Shown here: one piece after another, positions 17,100 to 25,545 of the stretch | Layout of the letters: each line of letters begins with the position of its first letter | How positions within the stretch are numbered: position 1 is the first letter of the stretch | Assembly: GCA_038147195.1 (NCBI GenBank) | Contig: JAYQTB010000004.1 | Coordinates: 310,001 to 374,000 of the forward strand | Direction of reading: 5' to 3' | From: Eutrophocola salsuginis | GTDB taxonomy: Bacteria; Pseudomonadota; Gammaproteobacteria; Pseudomonadales; Pseudohongiellaceae | Length of the DNA: 64,000 nt | Translations under genes and position numbers: made by a program | Notes under the pieces: model-generated | The model's input: the letters and a program-made list of their open reading frames with translations, nothing else | Database searches by the model: none | What the model was told of the DNA's origin: nothing

Positions 17100-18080
17100 T
17101 TGTCTGATCCCCATCCCTTTGCCAGCCTTACCCCAGATGTCGTCATTGATGCCGTGGAAAGCACGGGCATCCTGTCCGATGCCCGAATCCTGGCGCTGAA
17201 CAGTTACGAAAACCGGGTTTACCAGGTAGGTGTCGAGGACGGCGATCCGATTATCGTCAAATTCTACAGGCCTGGCCGTTGGAGCCTAGATCAGATCCTC
17301 GAGGAACATGCCTTTACTCGGGAACTGGCCGACCTGGATATTCCGGTGGTGCCGCCACTCAGCCAGGGTGAAAGCACTGTCAGTAATTTTGCCGGCTTCC
17401 ACTTTGCGTTGTTCTCGCGCCGGGGAGGTCGCAGCCCCGATCTCAGCCTCGACAACCTGCTGATCATGGGCCGCTTTATCGGCAGGCTGCACAAGGCGGG
17501 TGCGGCAAAGCTCTTTTGCCACCGCCACAGGATGACCATCGGTTGGTTTGCGGAAGACTGTGTCGCTTTCCTGCTGGAAAATGATTTCCTTCCCTCGGAC
17601 CTGCGCAAGGCCTACAGCTCCCTGGCTGAGGACCTCATAAACCGCATTCATGCCATCTTCAAGGCAACGGCTACACCCGCGCAGATTCGTATTCACGGTG
17701 ACTGTCACATGGGCAACGTGTTGTGGCGTGATGACACACCGCATTTCGTGGATTTCGATGACACGATGATCGGTCCGGCGATTCAGGACCTCTGGATGCT
17801 GCTGTCTGGCGATCGACAGATGCAGCTAGCGCAGCTCAGTGAACTGGTGGACGGCTACAACGAGTTTCACGATTTCAATCCCGCCGAGCTTAACCTGGTC
17901 GAGTCTCTGCGAACCATGCGCCTTATGTATTACAGCGCCTGGCTGGCCCGGCGTTGGGACGATCCGGCATTTCCGCAGAATTTCACCTGGTTTAATACTG
18001 AAAACTACTGGGCAGGACATATACTAGAGCTTCGCGAACAGCTCTCCGCGCTGGATGAACCACCCCTGGTCCTGTATTGA
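17100..18080 (+). CDS. srkA: Stress response kinase A (YihE/RdoA family)
   Basis: A 326-residue aminoglycoside-phosphotransferase-like Ser/Thr kinase very similar to E. coli SrkA, which counters stress-induced programmed death and links to Cpx/Dsb stress. LNSYENRVYQVGVED and VKFYRPGRWSLDQILEEH mark the N-lobe. HGDCHMGN near residue 199 carries the catalytic Asp (D201, the same number as in E. coli), and VDFDD near 218 binds metal. The start appears to be TTG at 17100 (MSDPHPF). The gene follows the terminator of the preceding operon and so has its own promoter. Confidence 0.93.
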   Translation: MSDPHPFASLTPDVVIDAVESTGILSDARILALNSYENRVYQVGVEDGDPIIVKFYRPGRWSLDQILEEHAFTRELADLDIPVVPPLSQGESTVSNFAGFHFALFSRRGGRSPDLSLDNLLIMGRFIGRLHKAGAAKLFCHRHRMTIGWFAEDCVAFLLENDFLPSDLRKAYSSLAEDLINRIHAIFKATATPAQIRIHGDCHMGNVLWRDDTPHFVDFDDTMIGPAIQDLWMLLSGDRQMQLAQLSELVDGYNEFHDFNPAELNLVESLRTMRLMYYSAWLARRWDDPAFPQNFTWFNTENYWAGHILELREQLSALDEPPLVLY

Positions 18081-18091
18081 AATAAATCATT

Positions 18092-21031
18092 ATGAAATCG
18101 ACCCGAATCCTTGTTCTTCTGGTTTTCCTGTTGCAGGCATGCGCCAGCACCGAATCGGCGGGCCCGCAACGCACTGACAATATCGCCAAGAGTCCGAATG
18201 ACCGCCGGGATTACCGCGCCCTGGTCCTGGAGAACGGATTGAAGGTTCTGCTGGTTTCCGATCCGGAAACCGACAAGGCCGCCGCGGCCATGGATGTGGA
18301 TGCGGGTTCGAACAGCGACCCGGCGGATTTCGCCGGTCTGGCTCATTTTCTCGAGCACATGCTGTTCCTTGGTACGGAAAAATACCCAGCCTCTGGCGAA
18401 TATCAGGAATACATCAGTTCTCATGGCGGCAGCCACAACGCCTACACCGCCTATGAGAACACCAATTACTACTTCGACATTGAGCAGCAGTCATTGGCGC
18501 CAGCCCTCGACCGGTTTGCCCAGTTCTTCATCGCGCCGTTGTTTAACGAAGAGTATGTCAACCGGGAGCGCAACGCCGTGCATTCCGAGTATCAGTCCAA
18601 CCTGCAGAATGACGGACGGCGTTCCTATTCCATCTTCAAGAAGGTCATCAACCCGGACCACCCGCTAGCTCAGTTTTCGGTCGGCAGCCTAGGCACCTTG
18701 CAGGACAAGCCCGGCATGCCACTGCGCCAGGCATTGCTCGATCATTACGCGCGTTACTACTCCGCGAACCTGATGAGCCTGTCAATTTATGGGCGGGAAT
18801 CCCTGGACGACCTGGAAAGCTTGGCACGCACCTATTTTTCGGGTATCGACAACCGCAACGTGAGCGCACCACGGACAGATGAGCCGTTGTTCCTGGCAGG
18901 CCAGTTACCGGCCATGCTGGAGATCGAGCCGGTGCGGGATGTCAGGTCGCTGTCCTATACCTTCCCCATCCCGGTGGTCAGGCAGTATTGGCGCGAAAAA
19001 CCCCTGAATTATCTCGGCAATATACTGGGCCATGAAGGAGAAGGCAGCCTCTTGTCTCTGTTGCGCAGCCGCGGGTGGGCGAATGGCCTCAGTGCCGGCG
19101 GCGGCATGTCCTATGCTGATAACGCGAGCTTCTCGGTTAGTATCGCTCTGACCGAGGAAGGTGTGAACCGGATTGATGACATTACCAGGCTTGTATTCGA
19201 ATTCATCCGGCTCGCGCGAGAAGAAGGTATTCATAAATGGCTGTTCGATGAACAGCGGACGATGGCTGAAATTGCATTTGCTTTCCAGGAGCCTGGCAGT
19301 CCGGTGGGTACCGTCGGCGGTATGTCCCGCCGCCTGCAGGAATACCCACCGGCGGAAATCATCACAGCCGCCTTCGCCTTCGAGCATTACGATCCTGCGT
19401 TATACCTAGATATCCTGTCGTACCTGCACCCCGACAATGTACTGCTGACCTTTACCTCTCAAAGTGTTGACGGCGATACGGTCGATCCCTTGTTCGGCGG
19501 CGAGTATCGTTATGCACCGTTGTCACCGGGACGAGTTGCCGCCTGGCAGCCCGACAGTATCGATCCGGCTCTGACCATTACTGAACCTAACCCTTTCCTT
19601 CCCGACGATCTCAGTATCAAGGATGTGCCTGGTGTCAGTAGTTCTGATGGACCAGAGGAAAAACCAGAGCTCATCATCGACGGCGACGGCATTCGCTACT
19701 GGTTCAAGCACGACAATCGCTTCCAGGTGCCGCGGGCCAATTTCTATGCCTACGCCTTAACGCCGTTGTTCAGCGAGTCCCTTGAACACAATCTGCTGTC
19801 CAGCCTGGCCATTAACCTGGTTAATGACAAGCTCAATGAATTCAGTTATCCCGCCAATCTTGCGGGGGTATTTTACGGCGTGTCCAGCAGGGCGCGCGGG
19901 TTCACCCTGCGCACGGGCGGATACAACGACAAACAGCCTATCCTGCTGGAGGAGCTGCTGAAAACGCTGGTTGCCGCCGATTTTGAAGAAGAGCGTTTCA
20001 ATATAATTCGCACGGAAATGATACGCGGCTGGGAAAATGCCGACAGGCAAATGCCCTATGTGCGGCTGTACCAGAAGATGCAGGCTCTACTCGTCAATCC
20101 CTGGTGGTCGGAGCAGCAGCGCATCGAAGCCATTCGCAACATGACCCTGGCTGATGTGAAAGCCTTTATTCCTCGCATGCTGCAGGACCTCAACCTGCAG
20201 GTTTTCTATCACGGAAATGTTACCGAGGCTGACGCCATGACCATGCTGGACATACTGACCCGATATCTCGACATCACCTCAGACCAGGTCGACCCGCCTT
20301 ATGGCACGGTAGTCAAGATGGAAGTGGGGCAACATGTTATCCAGGAAATCGAGGTGGACCACGATGACTCCGCCATCGTCATCTATGAGCAGGGTCCCGA
20401 TGACAGCCTAGAAACCAGGGCAATCATCGCACTGCTTGGTAATATCCTGCGAACCCCGTTCTTCGATTCGCTGCGCACCGAGCAACAGCTGGGTTACGTG
20501 GTCAGTGCAGGTACCATGCCCATCCTGAAAACCAGTGGACTCACTATGACCATCGAGTCCCCGGGAGCCGACCCGGTGCTGCTCGAAACACGGATCAATG
20601 CTTTCCTGCGTGACTATGCTCCACAACTCGAGGCTATGCCGGAAAGCATGTTCGATGATATCAAGGCGGGTTTGCTCAACAACCTGCGCCAGGAACCGCA
20701 AAGCCTGCAGGCATTAAGTGGCCGCTACTGGGGCGATATCATGCTAGAGGAATACGACCGGGATTCAACGTTGGCCATGGCCGATGCAATCGAAGCCTTG
20801 GACAAGGCAGCAATCACTGGATATTACCGGCGTCATGTCATGCCCCCGGGCAGCGGCAGGCTGGTGGCGCGCTCGTTCGGTCATCCGCACCAAGCGGCGA
20901 GAGCAGCCTTGAGTAACGCCTCAGATGCTGGTTTCATTACCGTGGAAGACACGCTGGAAAGCTATAATGCCTTCAAGGCCAACGCTGATCTCTACGAATA
21001 CAAGCAAACCCTTCCAGTTAACGACGACTAG
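18092..21031 (+). CDS. Lipoprotein zinc protease, M16 insulinase/pitrilysin family
   Basis: A 979-residue protease similar in length to E. coli protease III (PtrA). The inverted zinc motif HFLEH lies at residues 85-89, and the downstream ERNAVHSEYQ segment should supply the third ligand. A lipobox ending in LQAC (Cys17) predicts a lipoprotein rather than the soluble periplasmic form of PtrA. The C-terminal half contains the second M16 domain, including a TEQQLGYVVSAG segment typical of insulinase/pitrilysin. It probably degrades peptides in the periplasm. It starts 11 bases after srkA; the EamA gene follows after 6 bases. Confidence 0.92.
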   Translation: MKSTRILVLLVFLLQACASTESAGPQRTDNIAKSPNDRRDYRALVLENGLKVLLVSDPETDKAAAAMDVDAGSNSDPADFAGLAHFLEHMLFLGTEKYPASGEYQEYISSHGGSHNAYTAYENTNYYFDIEQQSLAPALDRFAQFFIAPLFNEEYVNRERNAVHSEYQSNLQNDGRRSYSIFKKVINPDHPLAQFSVGSLGTLQDKPGMPLRQALLDHYARYYSANLMSLSIYGRESLDDLESLARTYFSGIDNRNVSAPRTDEPLFLAGQLPAMLEIEPVRDVRSLSYTFPIPVVRQYWREKPLNYLGNILGHEGEGSLLSLLRSRGWANGLSAGGGMSYADNASFSVSIALTEEGVNRIDDITRLVFEFIRLAREEGIHKWLFDEQRTMAEIAFAFQEPGSPVGTVGGMSRRLQEYPPAEIITAAFAFEHYDPALYLDILSYLHPDNVLLTFTSQSVDGDTVDPLFGGEYRYAPLSPGRVAAWQPDSIDPALTITEPNPFLPDDLSIKDVPGVSSSDGPEEKPELIIDGDGIRYWFKHDNRFQVPRANFYAYALTPLFSESLEHNLLSSLAINLVNDKLNEFSYPANLAGVFYGVSSRARGFTLRTGGYNDKQPILLEELLKTLVAADFEEERFNIIRTEMIRGWENADRQMPYVRLYQKMQALLVNPWWSEQQRIEAIRNMTLADVKAFIPRMLQDLNLQVFYHGNVTEADAMTMLDILTRYLDITSDQVDPPYGTVVKMEVGQHVIQEIEVDHDDSAIVIYEQGPDDSLETRAIIALLGNILRTPFFDSLRTEQQLGYVVSAGTMPILKTSGLTMTIESPGADPVLLETRINAFLRDYAPQLEAMPESMFDDIKAGLLNNLRQEPQSLQALSGRYWGDIMLEEYDRDSTLAMADAIEALDKAAITGYYRRHVMPPGSGRLVARSFGHPHQAARAALSNASDAGFITVEDTLESYNAFKANADLYEYKQTLPVNDD

Positions 21032-21037
21032 ACCTCC

Positions 21038-22012
21038 TTGAGCACAAAAACCCATACTGGTAATCCCTCCGCACGCCCGCTGGCAGGTTTCGTCCTGTCC
21101 ATGTTGACGGCTTTCATGTGGGGTACGCTGCCAGTTTCTTTCGTTGTGCTCCTTGGCACACTGGATACCATCACAATCACTTGGTACCGGTTCTTCAGTG
21201 CCTCCCTCGTGGTCTGGTGTTTTCTCTGGCGTCGAAAAAAACTGCCCCATGTAAAAGCTTTCGACAGCAGGACACGCTGGTTGCTGGTGCTTGCCGCTAC
21301 CGCCTTGGCGAGTAATTTCCTGCTGTACCTTAGCAGTCTCTCCTTTCTCAATCCGGAAAGCGCCCAGGTGCTCATCCAGCTTGCGCCGTTCATTCTCATG
21401 TTCGGCAGTATCGGTATCTATGGCGAACGTTTCGGCCGGTTGGAATGGTTCGGCGTGGTATTACTGCTGATTGGTTTTGGCATGTTCTTCAACGACAGAC
21501 TGGCGGAGATTTTCACCTCACTCAATGATTACTCCGTCGGCATAATCCTGATGGTACTGGCTTCCATGTCCTGGGGTACCTACGGCCTCATGCAGAAAAA
21601 CCTCTTGAAAAGCATGGACTCTATCCAACTGACGAGCCTGATGTACCTCGGTGGTGTAGTCCTGCTGCTGCCATTCACCCATCCGATGAGCATCCTCTCG
21701 CTGGATGCCATTCAGCTCGGGGCCTTATTGTTCTGCAGCATCAACCTGGTATTGGCCTATGGCGCCTTCACCGAGGCACTGCAGGTGTGGCATGCGGCCA
21801 AGGTCAGTGCTGTCATCACTTTGGCGCCCCTGTTCACGATTACCACCATGCATGTCGCCGTAAAGCTATGGCCTTCTGTATTTATAGACAGCGGGCTTAA
21901 TAGGCTAGCCTATGCCGGTGCCGTCATCGTCGTGGCAGGTTCTATGCTGGCCGCCCATGGCCATGCCCTGCAGGGCAAACGGCAGCGGCGCGACCTGCTG
22001 CATCCGGAATAG
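21038..22012 (+). CDS. EamA/DMT-family transporter
   Basis: A 324-residue membrane protein with about ten hydrophobic segments arranged as two EamA repeats (first near residues 10-140, second near 160-300), typical of drug/metabolite transporters. The start is probably TTG at 21038 (MSTKTHTG), only 6 bases after the protease stop, since no ATG lies nearby in frame. The substrate is unknown. The C-terminal tail is basic (GKRQRRD), on the cytoplasmic side by the positive-inside rule. Confidence 0.85.
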   Translation: MSTKTHTGNPSARPLAGFVLSMLTAFMWGTLPVSFVVLLGTLDTITITWYRFFSASLVVWCFLWRRKKLPHVKAFDSRTRWLLVLAATALASNFLLYLSSLSFLNPESAQVLIQLAPFILMFGSIGIYGERFGRLEWFGVVLLLIGFGMFFNDRLAEIFTSLNDYSVGIILMVLASMSWGTYGLMQKNLLKSMDSIQLTSLMYLGGVVLLLPFTHPMSILSLDAIQLGALLFCSINLVLAYGAFTEALQVWHAAKVSAVITLAPLFTITTMHVAVKLWPSVFIDSGLNRLAYAGAVIVVAGSMLAAHGHALQGKRQRRDLLHPE

Positions 22013-22061
22013 GGGAGCATGCGGGTAATCTGATCTTGCCCAGCCTGCGTATCTAGCAAGC

Positions 22062-22586
22062 ATGAGTCAACTGATCGATAAACACGTGATCACCAGGCCA
22101 GCTTCCATGTGGACCGACATACTGCTGTTCAAGTTGACGTGGGTCGCCCTGGTCCTGTTCCAGGACAAGGGGGTGATACCCGCCTTGGTTCTGATTGCCC
22201 TAAAACTGCTGTGCTGGCCAGCCACGCCCCGCATGCTAGCCCAGACCATGCTGGTACTCCTGGCCGGTATCACCATGGACCTGTCGCTGTCCATCGCAGG
22301 CCTATTCAACTTCGGCGATACACTCCTGCCGGCATGGCTGGGTGTACTGTGGCTGGCATTCGCGCTGACCATTCCCAGGAGCTTTTCTCTGATCGGCAGT
22401 TTGCATCCCCTGATTCAGGCGGTTTTCGGCATGACAGCCGGATTGGTGGGGTACTTCGCCGGATACCTTGCCGGAGCCGTAGCCTTCGACTATTCCCCAG
22501 GATTGACTGTAATTGTGATTGGCTTGTGCTGGGGAACGTTCGTTCCCTTCCAGTTCCTGGTCTTTCGTAAATACATCAGATTCTAA
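22062..22586 (+). CDS. DUF2878 family membrane protein
   Basis: A 174-residue integral membrane protein with about five or six hydrophobic segments. Length and pattern fit DUF2878. It is followed by a chalcone-isomerase-like gene after 3 bases and then a DUF3833 lipoprotein gene. As I recall, this trio is commonly found next to CFA-type lipid methyltransferase operons under ECF/ChrR control in vibrios and relatives. Here those genes are about 11 kb away. A role in membrane lipid modification is inferred from that association only. Confidence 0.75.
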   Translation: MSQLIDKHVITRPASMWTDILLFKLTWVALVLFQDKGVIPALVLIALKLLCWPATPRMLAQTMLVLLAGITMDLSLSIAGLFNFGDTLLPAWLGVLWLAFALTIPRSFSLIGSLHPLIQAVFGMTAGLVGYFAGYLAGAVAFDYSPGLTVIVIGLCWGTFVPFQFLVFRKYIRF

Positions 22587-22589
22587 AAA

Positions 22590-23090
22590 ATGTTGCGCCT
22601 GGTCCTGCTCATTGGTTGCCTGTCACCGGCACTGGTGTGTGCTCAGGGGCTACCCTGGGAACGCCTGCAGCCCCTTGGTGAGGCGAGCCTGAAATTTTTA
22701 TTCTGGCCGGTTTATGACGCGACGCTGTATGGTCCGGCAGAGGCATTCAGCTTCCCCGACACACGTCCCTTTGCCCTGGCACTTGAATACAGGCGCCCGT
22801 TCACCGGTAAAGCGCTTGTAGAAGAAACACGCAGGCAGTGGCGGGCGATAGGAATCCATGAAAAAGAATCATGGGTCTATATGCTCGATGAGATCCTTAC
22901 CGATGTAGGGAAGGGTGATAAGATCACACTCTACATCGATGGTGTGGGCTTCAGCCATTTCTATTTCAATCAACGTTACTTGGGTGGGATTGAAGACCCG
23001 ATATTCACTGAACAGTTTGCCGCCATCTGGCTGTCCGAGAAATCGACACGACCTGTATTTCGCGACAGGCTATTGGGGAGAGAAAAATGA
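22590..23090 (+). CDS. Secreted chalcone-isomerase-like protein
   Basis: A 166-residue protein with a signal peptide (LVLLIGCLSPALVCAQG). It matches the bacterial chalcone-isomerase-like domain (PF16036), seen in the FWPVYDATLYGP and ALALEYRRPFTGKALVEET segments. The family shares the fold of plant chalcone isomerase and fatty-acid-binding FAP proteins, so lipid binding in the periplasm is plausible. It overlaps the DUF3833 gene by four bases (ATGA) and follows DUF2878 closely. Catalysis on chalcones is not implied. Confidence 0.82.
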   Translation: MLRLVLLIGCLSPALVCAQGLPWERLQPLGEASLKFLFWPVYDATLYGPAEAFSFPDTRPFALALEYRRPFTGKALVEETRRQWRAIGIHEKESWVYMLDEILTDVGKGDKITLYIDGVGFSHFYFNQRYLGGIEDPIFTEQFAAIWLSEKSTRPVFRDRLLGREK

Positions 23091-23608
23091 GAAAGTTAGT
23101 ACTGTTACTGGCGTTTCTGGCTGCCGGCTGCACCCGTGTCAGTATCGATGACTATGCCGGTTCAAACCCGGCTTTGAATCTGAAGGAGTTCTTTGATGGA
23201 GAGCTGCGTGCCTATGGCATCCTGCAGGACCGCTCCGGCCGGGTCACGCGCAAATTCGAAGCCACCATCACGGCGTACTGGCGCGGGGAAGAAGGAAAGC
23301 TCGAAGAGCATTTCGTGTTTGATGACGGCGAGGAACAGGATCGTACCTGGACACTCGTGCATATTGGCGACAATCGTTATACCGGTCAGGCCGGTGATGT
23401 CGTCGGCACCGCGAGTGGCAGAGTAGCCGGTTCGGCATTCAACTGGCGCTATAGTCTCGATGTCCCTTGGAATGATGGCAGCATTGTCCTCCACCTCGAT
23501 GACTGGCTGTACTTGGTGGAACAGAACCACCTAATTAACCGTACCGCCCTAAAAAAATTCGGCTTTAAGGTAGCCGAACTCACGCTGGTGATCGAGAAAT
23601 TACCTTAA
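23087..23608 (+). CDS. DUF3833 family lipoprotein
   Basis: A 173-residue lipoprotein with lipobox LAAGC (Cys15). The body matches DUF3833, recognisable by LKEFFDGELRAYGILQDRSG and the beta-rich remainder with DDWLYLVEQN near residue 143. It is coupled to the chalcone-isomerase-like gene by an ATGA overlap. The function is unknown. Its location suggests a periplasmic or outer-membrane partner of the preceding protein, possibly carrying modified lipids. The gene ends 48 bases before the convergent DUF6152 gene. Confidence 0.85.
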   Translation: MRKLVLLLAFLAAGCTRVSIDDYAGSNPALNLKEFFDGELRAYGILQDRSGRVTRKFEATITAYWRGEEGKLEEHFVFDDGEEQDRTWTLVHIGDNRYTGQAGDVVGTASGRVAGSAFNWRYSLDVPWNDGSIVLHLDDWLYLVEQNHLINRTALKKFGFKVAELTLVIEKLP

Positions 23609-23656
23609 GGGATGGTAAAGCCGGAATCGTTTATCCGATCCCACACCTGAAAGAGT

Positions 23657-24052
23657 TCAGTCGTCAGCGGGAATAACAGCAAAGCCATTGCGTGGGTTGA
23701 TAGTCTCGCCGCCAACCACCGCATCGATCCAGGCAGCCGCACTGCGCCCGTCCTTCATTGGGTTGCCGCGTATGGTAATTGCGGTGCCTGGTGTCAGGTC
23801 GTTCTTGCGAATACCTGCCCGCATAAGAGTGCTGGGTCCCTCCGCTTCGAAACCCCAGGTGGTCACCGAGCCGTCTTGATTGGTGACGTCCACCAGCAGC
23901 CAGGAATGGGGGTTGGTGTACTGGAACTCCTTGACCTTGCCGGACAATTCCACTGTGGTCGTGAAATCGAACATGGCGGCAGAGTGATGAGCCGACGCCA
24001 ATGGAAAGTGAAGGTAGGTAGCGAGGAGGGCGGGTAGCAGCAAACGTTTCAT
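23657..24052 (-). CDS. DUF6152 family secreted protein
   Basis: A 131-residue protein with a signal peptide (ALLATYLHFPLASAHHS). HHSAAMFD directly after the cleavage site and the NPHSWLLVDV segment match DUF6152, a small beta-barrel-like (OB-type) family of unknown function. The mature N-terminus starts with two histidines, which suggests metal binding. It lies 29 bases downstream of the 314-residue gene on the same strand, so they are probably one operon. Confidence 0.8.
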   Translation of the reverse strand: MKRLLLPALLATYLHFPLASAHHSAAMFDFTTTVELSGKVKEFQYTNPHSWLLVDVTNQDGSVTTWGFEAEGPSTLMRAGIRKNDLTPGTAITIRGNPMKDGRSAAAWIDAVVGGETINPRNGFAVIPADD

Positions 24053-24081
24053 AACGGTTTCCAGATTGATTTCAGGGGTTT

Positions 24082-25026
24082 CTAACGAACTTCGTTGTCG
24101 CTGCTGGCAGCGGCATCGTCATCGACAAAATCGAAATCCAGGAACTGGCTGGTGCCATCATCCTTCTGCAGGATGTCATTGTTCTGGTTTTCCCGGCAAT
24201 CCCAGTAACGCAGGCGCAGGTAGTTGTCAGTGTTGTCCAGTTCCGTCCAGCTCTGGCGGCTGTACCAGGGTTCTGCCAGATTGACAGGATCGAAAACCCA
24301 GTAATCCGCTTCCAGGGTGATTCCGTCCACTTTCTTCCAGCGTTCAACCACTTCCACCTGGTCGGAATAATCCGGCTGCGTACCGCGCTGGTACTGGCCG
24401 CTGATCAGGTACATGGTATGCGTGATGAGCATGCCGTCCTGCCAGAAGCCGATGGTGTCACCGTTGGCGGAGTTATAGGCATCCTCGGGCAGGGTATGGG
24501 CACTGCCATCGGTATAAACGCGTCTAATGTCATTGACCATTTCATTGATCAACCAGGTCTGGTCGGGCGTGACGATGAATTCGTGTAGGAATGGCTCTGT
24601 GGCCCAGCGCGGAAATCCCGGTGGCCGACAATCCGAGATGGGATCATATTCGCCGCCTGTTTCCTGGATGCGATCAATCTTCTGCTGCCGGGCGGCCGCT
24701 CCCGCCGGCGTCAGCTTTGCCGTGGTTTGATTGGCGGAGATATCAGGATCAAAGGACAGACCGCCGCCTGTGCGGGTATAAATGCCGCGCCAGTCATAGG
24801 CCGGCTGCTGCATCAGAGCCCAATTAAGAGAATCTCCACCGCGAGCCTGGCGAGAGAGGAAATAGTACATGGAAAGGGCATTGTCAAACTGCTCCCCGAA
24901 TGCCTGCAGGCTTGCCTTGCTGGCTGCCCAGTCAGCGTCCTTGTCGAGCCAGCCTATGTAATCCTGGGCAAGTACAGCGGGCGCCGTGAGGGCCAGGGTA
25001 GTAAAAAAGAGTTTACGTAAGTACAT
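24082..25026 (-). CDS. Secreted protein of unknown function, paired with DUF6152
   Basis: A 314-residue protein with a signal peptide (LFFTTLALTAPAVLAQD). I do not recognise a named domain. It has a DCRPPGFPRWATEPFLHEF segment near residue 133 and a middle region rich in Trp, Tyr and Asp (VVERWKKVDGITLEADYWVFDP). The tail is acidic, including a DFDFVDDDAA stretch. Similar proteins occur beside DUF6152 genes in other marine proteobacteria, to my memory. Beta-rich lipocalin-like folding is possible but not shown. Confidence 0.65.
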   Translation of the reverse strand: MYLRKLFFTTLALTAPAVLAQDYIGWLDKDADWAASKASLQAFGEQFDNALSMYYFLSRQARGGDSLNWALMQQPAYDWRGIYTRTGGGLSFDPDISANQTTAKLTPAGAAARQQKIDRIQETGGEYDPISDCRPPGFPRWATEPFLHEFIVTPDQTWLINEMVNDIRRVYTDGSAHTLPEDAYNSANGDTIGFWQDGMLITHTMYLISGQYQRGTQPDYSDQVEVVERWKKVDGITLEADYWVFDPVNLAEPWYSRQSWTELDNTDNYLRLRYWDCRENQNNDILQKDDGTSQFLDFDFVDDDAAASSDNEVR

Positions 25027-25545
25027 GAAGAAAACGATTTGTTGTAATTTCCATGAAGCTTACCTAGTAAGGGGAAATAGTGTCTAGTCCTTCGTGCAAT
25101 CCAGGCAGAGGCTCATTGCGGGCCCCGGAGAGCCACCTGCCGCATTAGAGGAGGTGTAAATAAACTTCCTTAGTCGATACATTGCATTATCTTTAGGCAG
25201 GCAAAATCCCGACTCCGGTCAAATCCTGGAACATTCATCCCAGATTTGGATTCCGGAAACAGCAGATATTGGGCATCGTTGGCGTAAGATAAAACATTGG
25301 TAATCAGTCATTTAGATAATATTCATGACCTGAAAACCTGTCCTTCCCAGTCCCGGGGCAGGTGCAAATCCCAGGCATAGGTAATTGGTGCTGCCACACT
25401 GGCATTAGCAGGCTGGATAACAGGCCACCTTTTTTAATAACATATTGAATATTAATAATATTTTCTAGAAAAAGGGTGTGCCGTATTAATTACAGTGGTT
25501 CCCGTTTCGTGCCTATAATACTAATTCTGTCCCATAACGATATTA
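25027..25545. other. Intergenic stretch before the 906-residue REC-PAS protein
   Basis: About 520 bases with no credible gene. The right part becomes AT-rich and contains an AATATT-AAT-AATATT inverted repeat (25448-25462), about 85 bases before the start codon. I looked for a cyclic-di-GMP or other riboswitch and for tRNA arms and found no convincing match. Confidence 0.45.

Noticed and set aside
25027..25545. Possible cyclic-di-GMP riboswitch or tRNA arm in the gap before the REC-PAS gene
   Set aside because: A GGCAGGTGCAAATCCC segment recalls a T-arm, but there is no acceptor or anticodon arm, and the conserved GEMM core is absent.
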